In this document: one piece after another, positions 1 through 5,476 of the stretch | Position numbering within the stretch: position 1 is the first letter of the stretch | Layout: each line of letters opens with the position of its first letter | Assembly: GCA_038230775.1 (NCBI GenBank) | Contig: JBBRMQ010000257.1 | Span: 1-5,878, forward strand | Length of the DNA: 5,878 nt | Source: JBBRMQ01 sp038230775 | GTDB taxonomy: Bacteria > Acidobacteriota > Thermoanaerobaculia > Gp7-AA8 | Direction of reading: 5' to 3' | Notes under the pieces: generated by a model | The model's database searches: none | Seen by the model: the letters and a program-made list of their open reading frames with translations, nothing else | Told to the model about the DNA's origin: nothing | Position numbers and translations under genes: made by a program

Positions 1-2
1 AT

Positions 3-1148
3 CAACAGATGGGCGAGATGGACCGTGTTCTCCTTCCGGTGACGTTCAGCCGTAGCTCGAGCTCGTACCAATCGCCATGGCCGTATCGTAAAGCGGCCGT
101 TGCAACATCGATGTCCTGGGAAGCGAAAACGGGAGCCGGTTACGCTGGTTCTGCCCGTGATCCCTACATCGTGCGGACCGGCGCGGTGTCATGGGTGGCT
201 GACGATGATGCATTGAGCCGGCCTCTCCCTTCGATGCAACGCATCATGAATCGTGCGCAGCCTCTCGAGTTTTGGCATTTCGGAAAAAATGAATCCTGGA
301 TCACCAACTACCGCACGGGACTGCTCGCTGCGGCAGCGTTTGTGATCGCGATCGCCGGATGGTGGTCGCTGCTTCGCCGGAACCATTTCGTCGCCGCTGC
401 AGCGGTGCTCATGTTCATCTCAGGTGTCGTAGTCGCGCAGCGCCGCGTGTTCCAGCGTTCATCAGGCGCGCGCGAGTTCGTCATGCGACAACCGGTAGCA
501 CCCGATATCAGCGCGGTGTGGCGCCAGGAACTCGTCTATGGACCGCAGCCTCTGACAGGCAGGATCGATCACTCCGAGCGCGCCAGAACGAGTCTTGCGG
601 GCGATTTCGGCGGTGGGGAAATGGAAGAGCGGCCGGCGGCTGACGCGACGTCGTTGGGAGTGTTGTACAGCCGGGACGACTGGGAAGCTGCCGGGCGTTG
701 GACCTTTCGCCGTGAGATCGACCAGTCAGCAGGAGGATCGGCAAGGATCGTCATCCCGAAATTCAGCGATCTGCGGGGATCGATGACCTTCTTGTCCGTT
801 CTGCCTGCGGCCGGGCTGGGAAGCTTCCTGATCAGGGGTGATCTTCGAAAGCTTCCCGACGGTCGCTTGTCGTGCGCGTTCGCATTGCCTGACAGCCTGC
901 GCTCGAATCAGATCGCGTTGATCAAGGTTCCAGGGACTCTCGCTGAAGCACCTCTCGATATCGAATGGGCGAACGGCGCGATTCGTCTGCCGGGAGCGAG
1001 ACATAACGGTTCCAACGTGATTTCGTCCGACGTCCTCCGTTCGATCGCCGCTTCCGGCGGAATCGTCAACGTGACGGTGAGCCCCGTTCGCGCGCCGGTG
1101 TTGCCGCTCTTTGAGATGTGGATCGAAGTGCAGGAGAAGACCTCATGA
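3..1148 (+). CDS. Unrecognised membrane protein with large soluble C-terminal domain, probably 5'-partial, first gene of the ABC operon
   Basis: I do not recognise the family. The frame is open to the left edge, so the gene probably starts outside the window; the first in-window ATG is at 9, and its upstream region is too short to judge a ribosome site. Counting from that ATG (379 residues), about 100 polar residues are followed by a hydrophobic hairpin at about 104-122 and 127-143, joined by a short basic LLRRNH turn. The remaining 230 or so residues look soluble, with no cysteine motif or catalytic signature I can name. The basic turn suggests that it is cytoplasmic, with both flanking domains outside the membrane; if so, a further membrane segment or signal should lie upstream of the window. 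The stop overlaps the ATPase start by 4 bp (ATGA), so the protein is probably made together with the ABC transporter and could be an accessory subunit. The reading frame is well supported; the function is unknown. Confidence 0.75.
   Translation, partial: QQMGEMDRVLLPVTFSRSSSSYQSPWPYRKAAVATSMSWEAKTGAGYAGSARDPYIVRTGAVSWVADDDALSRPLPSMQRIMNRAQPLEFWHFGKNESWITNYRTGLLAAAAFVIAIAGWWSLLRRNHFVAAAAVLMFISGVVVAQRRVFQRSSGAREFVMRQPVAPDISAVWRQELVYGPQPLTGRIDHSERARTSLAGDFGGGEMEERPAADATSLGVLYSRDDWEAAGRWTFRREIDQSAGGSARIVIPKFSDLRGSMTFLSVLPAAGLGSFLIRGDLRKLPDGRLSCAFALPDSLRSNQIALIKVPGTLAEAPLDIEWANGAIRLPGARHNGSNVISSDVLRSIAASGGIVNVTVSPVRAPVLPLFEMWIEVQEKTS
1132..1136 (+). promoter_or_regulatory. Shine-Dalgarno site fixing the ATPase start
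   Basis: AGGAG lies 8 bp before the ATG at 1145. It supports that ATG over the in-frame GTG at 1118, which would add nine residues unlike any ABC protein N-terminus. The ATG overlaps the TGA of the upstream gene, a typical coupled junction. Confidence 0.75.
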
Positions 1149-2077
1149 CAGAACGCGCGATCATCGCCGAGGGACTGCTGAAGCGCTATGGCAGCGTGAC
1201 GGCCCTGCGTGACACATCATTCGCTGTCACAAAAGGAACCATCACCGGATTCGTGGGCCGCAATGGCGCCGGCAAGACCACCACACTCAAGATCGTCTCG
1301 ACGCTCATGCATCCTGACGACGGGCGCTGCGAGGTCCTCGGCCATGACACGCAGAAAACCCCGTATGCCATCCGGGGACGGATCGGCTTTTTGCCCGATC
1401 TGTTCGAGCTCCCTGCCACGCTCACGCTTCGCGAATACCTCGGCATCTTCACCGAGATTTATGCGATTCCGCGTGCGGACTGGAAGCGACGAATCGATAC
1501 GACGCTGCTGCTGACGCGGACCGAGAAGCTCGCTGATCGTCGGATGAAGGCTCTGTCACGCGGCGAGGTGCAGCGCGTCGGGCTGGCCCGCGCGCTCATT
1601 CACAACCCGGACATCCTCATCCTTGACGAGCCCGCGGCAGGCCTCGACCCGCACGCGCGCGTCGAGCTCAAGGAAGTTCTGCGGCTTCTGCGCGAGCGCG
1701 GAAAGACGGTCTTCCTTTCGTCGCACGTGCTTGCCGATCTTGAGGAGATCTGCGACGAGCTCGTCGTCATCCAGAACGGCAGTGTCATCTTCTGCGGTGA
1801 CATCGCGGGTTTCCGGAAGCAGATGCGCTCGACCACGCGATGGAGACTGACCGCTGCTTCGCGCCCGATCTCGATCCTGTCCGGCGTCCGTGGTCAGATC
1901 GTGGGCAGCAGTCCAACGTCCATCGAGGTCGAAGGGGAGTTGTCGCCTGCGGAGCGCGCGCGATGGGTCGCCGAGCTCGTCGCTCAGGGAGTCGACGTGT
2001 GTGAGGTCAGCCAGGTTCGCTCGACGCTGGAGCAGGAATTCGCGAAGTCGATCGAGGACCAGGAGGAGATGTCATGA
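1145..2077 (+). CDS. ABC transporter ATP-binding protein, ABC-2 type (NatA/CcmA/DrrA-like)
   Basis: This is the ATP-hydrolysing subunit of an ABC transporter, expected on the cytoplasmic face bound to the two following membrane proteins. In 310 residues it shows a Walker A motif GRNGAGKT (38-45), a Q-loop region GFLPD (81-85) in which the usual glutamine is absent, a signature LSRGEVQR (137-144), a Walker B motif ILILDEP (157-163) with catalytic Glu162, a D-loop AGLDP (165-169) and an H-loop SSH with His194. The signature departs from LSGGQ, and the Q-loop proline is common in this ABC-2 branch, so neither implies loss of activity. The last 95 or so residues form the extra C-terminal domain typical of DrrA/CcmA-type ATPases and end with the characteristic 'STLEQEF' stretch. 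The gene overlaps both neighbours by 4 bp. The substrate cannot be read from the sequence. The family is certain; the transport direction is inferred to be export or membrane remodelling. Confidence 0.95.
   Translation: MTERAIIAEGLLKRYGSVTALRDTSFAVTKGTITGFVGRNGAGKTTTLKIVSTLMHPDDGRCEVLGHDTQKTPYAIRGRIGFLPDLFELPATLTLREYLGIFTEIYAIPRADWKRRIDTTLLLTRTEKLADRRMKALSRGEVQRVGLARALIHNPDILILDEPAAGLDPHARVELKEVLRLLRERGKTVFLSSHVLADLEEICDELVVIQNGSVIFCGDIAGFRKQMRSTTRWRLTAASRPISILSGVRGQIVGSSPTSIEVEGELSPAERARWVAELVAQGVDVCEVSQVRSTLEQEFAKSIEDQEEMS
2061..2066 (+). promoter_or_regulatory. Strong Shine-Dalgarno site for the first permease gene
   Basis: A perfect AGGAGG lies 7 bp before the ATG at 2074, inside the 3' end of the ATPase gene. 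It fixes the start of the next gene at the ATGA overlap. Confidence 0.75.
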
Positions 2078-2721
2078 GGGCGCTTCTTCGTTACGCGACT
2101 CTGAAGAGCTTGCGCGACGGGACGCTGGCCGCGTTCCTGAGCGCACCGATGATCGTGCCGGTCGCCGCGTTGTCGGGCGTGACATTCGATGGCTTCCACC
2201 TGCGTTTTCCCATGTTTCTGAACCCGCACTACACTCCGGCTCAGAATGCGGCGACCGCGGCGGGCATCGCCGGCGCGGTCTGCGCGCTCTTCGCCGCGAT
2301 TCCCGCGTTCTGGACGTTCCGTTCCGAGATTCGGTCGCGCTCGATCGGTTTGTTCGCGTTCGCCGCGCGGCCCGTCGTCATCATGCTGTCTCTGGTTCTG
2401 TTTGCTGCTGCGATCGGATTTGCCGGGTGGATCAGCGCCATCGTACTCATCACCGCTCTGACGACGACGCTTCCGCCGAACATCGGGCTGATCACGGTGA
2501 AGATGCTGACCGCGACAATCGCGTCGAGCTCTGTCGGAGCGATGGTCGTCACGATCTCGGCTGAGCCGGCCATGATCGTCTGCTCTTATCTCGGTTGCCT
2601 TGTGCTCATTCCGTGGATGGAAAAGGCGAAAGGGCCCATCCAACTGACGTTACCGCTGATCGTGGCGGCCGTCTGCTTTTCCATCGCCACAATTCTGCTG
2701 GAGCGGCGATGCGCCAGCTAG
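2074..2721 (+). CDS. Polytopic membrane protein, probable ABC-2 type permease subunit 1
   Basis: The protein has 215 residues, mostly hydrophobic, with about six predicted membrane segments near residues 18-36, 61-80, 98-117, 118-132, 147-182 (one or two) and 192-209. The N-terminus is short and basic (MRALLRYATLKSLRDG), like the amphipathic interface helix of ABC-2 permeases. A polar, charged stretch after the second segment (FRSEIRSRS, 82-90) sits where such permeases have their ATPase-coupling loop. No conserved family motif is strong enough for a firm name, so the permease role rests on topology and on the position directly after the ATPase. The start is fixed by AGGAGG and a 4-bp ATGA overlap. 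The end overlaps the next gene by 13 bp. At 215 residues it is shorter than the usual 230-280 for a six-helix ABC-2 permease. Confidence 0.8.
   Translation: MRALLRYATLKSLRDGTLAAFLSAPMIVPVAALSGVTFDGFHLRFPMFLNPHYTPAQNAATAAGIAGAVCALFAAIPAFWTFRSEIRSRSIGLFAFAARPVVIMLSLVLFAAAIGFAGWISAIVLITALTTTLPPNIGLITVKMLTATIASSSVGAMVVTISAEPAMIVCSYLGCLVLIPWMEKAKGPIQLTLPLIVAAVCFSIATILLERRCAS
2700..2703 (+). promoter_or_regulatory. Shine-Dalgarno site selecting the second permease start
   Basis: GGAG lies 5 bp before the ATG at 2709. It favours this start over the in-frame codon at 2595, which would overlap the preceding gene by 127 bp and add a polar, membrane-unlike leader. Confidence 0.55.
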
Positions 2722-3470
2722 CCCTCGTTCGATACCGGCTGCTGACGACGATCCGGTCAGGGACGCCGATCTTCGTTGCGGCGGTCATTCCACCGTTGAT
2801 CGCGCTACTGATCGAGACGCGTTCGGAGCGCCAGTTTCTCCTGGAAGCGGACGTTCGTCTGACGTGGAATGCGGGGGCGGCGTTCGTGGCCTGGCTGCTC
2901 CACGCTCTCATCGTGGTCGGCGCGGCGCAGGCGTTCGGCTCGCGCAAGCCCTTCGGCACCGACTCGACAGCGCCTTCCTCCGATTTGATGGACTCCGCGC
3001 CGATCGGACCGCGTTCAAAGTTCTTCGGTGAGGCGAGCGGCATTCTGTGCGCCACCTTCATGCTGCATCTCTGCTGTCTTCCGGTGCTTGCTGCGGTCGC
3101 GGCCCTCAGCCCGCTGCCAACGCGACTCTTCCTCGTTCTCGAAGCGGGAATTCTCGTTCTCATGATCGTGGGCAGCACGGTCGCCGCGTGGAAACTCGTC
3201 GCGCCCGCGTCTTCCTCGCGGACGCGCGGACTGCGAAGCGGACTTCTGTTCTATGCGCTCTCGATCTCAGCGTTTCTGGTCAGTGCGGGCCGTGAGGAGT
3301 TCTTCGGCTCCATTCCGCGATTCATGTTTTTTCCTTCCAAGCGATCGTGGGCGGCGCTCTCCGGCGCCATCGACAATCCTGTGCTTCTGGTTGTGTGGCT
3401 GACAGTTCTCGTGGTCAGTTACATGGCGTACTTTTTCATCAGCGCGACGCGTCCCACGTCGCGAACCTAG
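2709..3470 (+). CDS. Polytopic membrane protein, probable ABC-2 type permease subunit 2
   Basis: From the ATG at 2709 the protein has 253 residues and about six membrane segments near 19-36, 54-76, 109-133, 141-162, 176-193 and 223-244. The N-terminus (MRQLALVRYRLLTTIRSG) is a basic amphipathic stretch resembling that of the preceding protein. Between segments 2 and 3 the stretch LMDSAPIGPRSKFFGEASG (93-111) resembles the 'L...P(V/L)S.R....GK' loop found before the third helix of many ABC-2 permeases, which contacts the ATPase. The two permeases share overall plan but little visible sequence, suggesting an asymmetric heterodimer. The gene overlaps the previous one by 13 bp and ends 9 bp before the kinase. 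The permease role is inferred from topology, this loop and operon position; the substrate is unknown. Confidence 0.8.
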   Translation: MRQLALVRYRLLTTIRSGTPIFVAAVIPPLIALLIETRSERQFLLEADVRLTWNAGAAFVAWLLHALIVVGAAQAFGSRKPFGTDSTAPSSDLMDSAPIGPRSKFFGEASGILCATFMLHLCCLPVLAAVAALSPLPTRLFLVLEAGILVLMIVGSTVAAWKLVAPASSSRTRGLRSGLLFYALSISAFLVSAGREEFFGSIPRFMFFPSKRSWAALSGAIDNPVLLVVWLTVLVVSYMAYFFISATRPTSRT

Positions 3471-3473
3471 GAG
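3469..3473 (+). promoter_or_regulatory. Shine-Dalgarno site for the kinase, overlapping the permease stop
   Basis: AGGAG begins inside the TAG stop of the permease gene (3468-3470) and lies 6 bp before the ATG at 3480. The junction leaves no room for a promoter or terminator, tying the kinase to the transporter genes in one transcript. Confidence 0.7.
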
Positions 3474-3479
3474 ATCACC

Positions 3480-4583
3480 ATGCTGTGCAGCCTCTGCTCA
3501 CATGAAAACCGCGATACCGCGAAGTTCTGCGACGCCTGCGGCGGATCGCTCAACCGGACCGTCACGCGGACGGGCGTCGATCCCGAGCTCGACGCGGTGC
3601 GCAAGGCCTTTCACGAGCTCTTCTCCGTCGAATCGCTCCTCGGCCGCGGAGGCATGGGCAACGTCTACAAAGCACGCGAGCGCGCGCTCGACCGCGACGT
3701 TGCGCTGAAGATCGTCCCCGAGTTCCGCTGGCAGGACGAGCAGTTCATCGAGCGCTTTCGCCGCGAGGCTCGCATCGCCGCGCGGTTGCGTCACCCGCGC
3801 ATCGTTTCGGTGCATGAAGTCGGGACCATGGGCGACTACCCCTATTTCTCGATGGACTACATCGAAGGAACCACGCTGCGCGCCGTCGTCTCGCGCCGGC
3901 ACACGCTGCCGCAGGAAGACGCCATCTCGATCGTGGTGGAGATCAGCCGCGCGGTTGCCCACGCTCACAGCAAGGGAATCATCCATCGTGATCTCAAGCC
4001 GGAGAACGTCATGATCGATATCGAAGGGGACGTGTTCGTGCTGGACTTCGGCCTGGCGCGCGCGGTCGAGGATGCGTCGCTCACGCAGCCCGGCGTCGTC
4101 GTCGGCACGCCGTTCTACATGAGTCCCGAGCAACTGGCGGGCGAGAAGCTCGATGAGCGAAGCGACGTCTACTCGATCGGTCTCATCCTTTATTACTGCC
4201 TGACGGGCGAGGAGCTTTTCCGCGCCGACGGATTGAGCGCGGTGATGGCGAAACACTCCGCCATCCGCGTTCGTGACATCGTCGGGGCGCACGCCCGTCT
4301 GCCGGCCAATCTCCAGGATCTCCTTGCATCGATGCTGGAGGAGGACCGCAACACGCGGGCGCGATCGGTAAAGGAAGTGCTGGAGCGGCTCACGCTTCGC
4401 AAGATCGTCGCTCTCGGGCTGGCGGCAACCGAGGAGCAGCAGGTGAGCCAGGAGAACACGCCGACGGCGTTCAGGCCGGTCGAGAAGGCGGATGAACCCG
4501 CGAGTCGCGCCGAGGAGACTCGGAGCGAGCCGGCGGCGGAGCGGAGGAAGGCGCGGTTGCGATCGCTCCTCGATTCCTTGTGA
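3480..4583 (+). CDS. Cytosolic Hanks-type Ser/Thr protein kinase (PknB-like) with N-terminal zinc ribbon
   Basis: This enzyme transfers phosphate from ATP to Ser/Thr of target proteins. In 367 residues the order is as follows. A zinc ribbon has Cys3, Cys6, Cys17 and Cys20 (CxxC-x10-CxxC). A linker follows. The kinase domain spans about 50-305, with a glycine loop GRGGMGNVY (55-63), ATP lysine Lys77 in VALK, a likely helix-C Glu96, catalytic loop HRDLKPEN (169-176) with Asp171, metal-binding DFG (189-191), and an activation segment with Thr202 and Thr210 before SPE (215-217). All catalytic residues are present, so it should be active. The tail (about 317-367) is charged and rich in Glu, Ala and Arg. 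There is no membrane segment or extracellular sensor, unlike PknB or PknH, so the kinase should be soluble unless tethered by partners. It sits 9 bp after the permease and 10 bp before a gene encoding an FHA domain. Substrates are inferred: itself, the FHA protein or the ABC proteins. Confidence 0.95.
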   Translation: MLCSLCSHENRDTAKFCDACGGSLNRTVTRTGVDPELDAVRKAFHELFSVESLLGRGGMGNVYKARERALDRDVALKIVPEFRWQDEQFIERFRREARIAARLRHPRIVSVHEVGTMGDYPYFSMDYIEGTTLRAVVSRRHTLPQEDAISIVVEISRAVAHAHSKGIIHRDLKPENVMIDIEGDVFVLDFGLARAVEDASLTQPGVVVGTPFYMSPEQLAGEKLDERSDVYSIGLILYYCLTGEELFRADGLSAVMAKHSAIRVRDIVGAHARLPANLQDLLASMLEEDRNTRARSVKEVLERLTLRKIVALGLAATEEQQVSQENTPTAFRPVEKADEPASRAEETRSEPAAERRKARLRSLLDSL

Positions 4584-4593
4584 TAATGGCGAG

Positions 4594-5262
4594 GTGCGCG
4601 TTACTTTCGACCGCTTCGTCTTCGATCCCGGAAAACGCGAGCTCCACGACGGGGAGCAGACCGTGCACCTCGGGCCGAAAGCATTCGGCCTGCTCGAGAT
4701 TCTGATCGCCAATCGCCCCCGGCCGCTCCGAAAGCACGAGCTGTGCGAACAGGTCTGGAATGACACGGTGGTCGACGAGTCGAATCTCGCGGGCCTGATC
4801 AATGAACTGCGCGCGGCCCTCGGCGAGCGCGCCCGCAAGTCGCGGTTCATCCGTACCGTTCATGGGTTTGGCTACGCGTTCTGCGGGGAAGTCGCGGGCG
4901 ACGAGACGCTGCCGTCGGCTGGCTTCGTTGTGTTTCGCGGCCGTCACCTTCCTCTTCGCGCGGGCGAGAACGTCCTGGGCCGCGACGCTTCCGCGGATGT
5001 GCAGATCGATGACGACACGGTGTCACGAAAGCATGCGACGATCGAGATCGGTCCCCATGGCGCAATCCTCGAAGACCTGTCGAGCAAGAACGGCACGTTT
5101 CTCGACGGCGTGCGCCTTCACGAGCGCGCCGTTCTTCAAGAAGGACAGACGGTCGTGCTGGGCGACGCCTCCATCGTGTTCCGCACGAAACGCTCGGCGG
5201 GATCGACGCTCAGCGCAACCAGGTTGCGTCAACGGGCCAGCGCGGCAAACTCGAGGCGGTGA
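4594..5262 (+). CDS. Winged-helix (OmpR/PhoB-type) DNA-binding domain fused to an FHA domain
   Basis: This is a likely phosphothreonine-responsive transcription regulator. The GTG at 4594 gives 222 residues and begins MRVTFDRFVFDPGKRELHDG, the usual opening strands of Trans_reg_C winged helices. The domain (1-98) contains a helix pair around LGPKAFGLLEILI, the recognition-helix region ESNLAGLINELRAALG (62-77) and the wing FIRTVHGFGYAF (85-96). After a linker of about 12 residues, an FHA domain (110-197) shows LGRD (128-131), SRKH (144-147) and SKNGT (164-168), the conserved phosphothreonine-binding residues. An ATG at 4492 is in frame but would add an Arg-rich leader that is only the kinase tail read in another frame, so I rejected it; the GTG has a poor ribosome site and may rely on coupling to the kinase stop 10 bp upstream. 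The plan recalls mycobacterial EmbR, but without the BTA domain and with no receiver domain. The kinase next door is the obvious partner by inference. DNA targets are unknown. Confidence 0.9.
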   Translation: MRVTFDRFVFDPGKRELHDGEQTVHLGPKAFGLLEILIANRPRPLRKHELCEQVWNDTVVDESNLAGLINELRAALGERARKSRFIRTVHGFGYAFCGEVAGDETLPSAGFVVFRGRHLPLRAGENVLGRDASADVQIDDDTVSRKHATIEIGPHGAILEDLSSKNGTFLDGVRLHERAVLQEGQTVVLGDASIVFRTKRSAGSTLSATRLRQRASAANSRR

Positions 5263-5306
5263 GCGCGGATCTCGAGGAGCTCGAATACGAACCCGACATC
5301 TGGTCG

Positions 5307-5345
5307 GCTTCTGTGTGCAGCTTCTGTGTGCAGCTTCTGTGTGTG
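5307..5345 (+). repeat. Three tandem 13-bp direct repeats, left arm
   Basis: Units are at 5307-5319, 5320-5332 and 5333-5345. The first two are identical; the third differs only in its last two bases (TG for CA). The near-identity implies recent duplication or active maintenance. Confidence 0.9.
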
Positions 5346-5363
5346 GACCGGCTCTAGCCGGTC
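5346..5363. repeat. Perfect 18-bp palindrome, left core
   Basis: GACCGGCTCTAGCCGGTC has 8-base arms (GACCGGCT and AGCCGGTC) around a CT centre. It follows the left repeat array directly. Confidence 0.9.
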
Positions 5364-5377
5364 ATCATCGTCATCCT

Positions 5378-5395
5378 GGCCGTCTGAAGCCGGCC
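5378..5395. repeat. Imperfect 18-bp palindrome, right core
   Basis: GGCCGTCTGAAGCCGGCC is a palindrome with a single mismatched pair. Read on the minus strand it resembles the left core, so the two cores are inverted copies around the 14-bp spacer at 5364-5377. Confidence 0.8.
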
Positions 5396-5435
5396 CACAC
5401 ACAGAAGCCACACTCAGAAGCCCACACACAGAGGC
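5396..5435 (-). repeat. Three inverted copies of the 13-bp repeat, right arm
   Basis: Units are at 5396-5408, 5409-5421 and 5423-5435, reading on the minus strand as GCTTCTGTGTGTG, GCTTCTGAGTGTG and GCCTCTGTGTGTG. One extra C separates the last two. The units are more diverged from each other than those of the left arm. Confidence 0.85.
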
Positions 5436-5476
5436 TGCACTCACAGACTCGGGCCGAGGTGTCAGACGGTGAACAT

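Larger units (their letters stand above)
5307..5435. repeat. Long imperfect inverted repeat with internal direct repeats and two palindromes
   Basis: This non-coding element lies between convergent genes. The left arm holds three 13-bp units (GCTTCTGTGTGCA twice, then GCTTCTGTGTGTG). The right arm holds three reverse-complement versions (CACACACAGAAGC, CACACTCAGAAGC, CACACACAGAGGC). Between them lie two 18-bp palindromes separated by 14 bp. The arms pair unit by unit with few mismatches, so RNA from either strand or extruded DNA could form a long stem. A degenerate fourth right-arm unit may lie at 5438-5450. No T-run follows, so it is not a standard intrinsic terminator, although it could still stop or stabilise converging transcripts. 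I see no encoded protein, terminal duplication or transposase. Confidence 0.85.

Noticed and set aside
1984..2643. Minus-strand open frame opposite the first permease
   Set aside because: The product is extremely rich in Arg, Asp, Gly and His with no hydrophobic core, as expected for the shadow of a membrane-protein gene.
2595..2708. Longer start for the second permease
   Set aside because: It would overlap the first permease by 127 bp and add a polar leader. The ATG at 2709 has GGAG upstream and a membrane-protein-like N-terminus.
4492..4593. N-terminal extension of the winged-helix/FHA protein from the ATG at 4492
   Set aside because: It overlaps the kinase by 92 bp, encodes an Arg-rich stretch that is the kinase tail out of frame, and the winged-helix family normally starts at the strand right after the GTG at 4594.
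3498..4850. Long minus-strand open frame (450 codons) antisense to the kinase
   Set aside because: It mirrors the kinase codons in a GC-rich gene, gives an Arg/Asp/His-rich product without a recognisable domain, and runs into the winged-helix gene. The plus-strand proteins have full catalytic motifs.
5244..5357. Frame 3 continuation after the regulator (GKLEAVSADLEELEYEPDIW and on), as if the gene were frameshifted
   Set aside because: It looks coding-like for about 20 residues, but the FHA domain is already complete, the frame then runs into the 13-bp repeats and stops at 5355-5357, and it has no start of its own.
5346..5377. Standard rho-independent terminator
   Set aside because: The GC-rich hairpin is followed by ATCATCGTCATCCT on the plus strand and by an A/G-rich stretch on the minus strand, so there is no T-run on either side.
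5307..5435. CRISPR array
   Set aside because: The 13-bp units abut without spacers and occur in inverted orientation on the other side. There are no cas genes.
5229..5444. Minus-strand frame across the repeat element
   Set aside because: The product is a translation of the repeats (repeated ASVCG-like units) with no ribosome site or domain.
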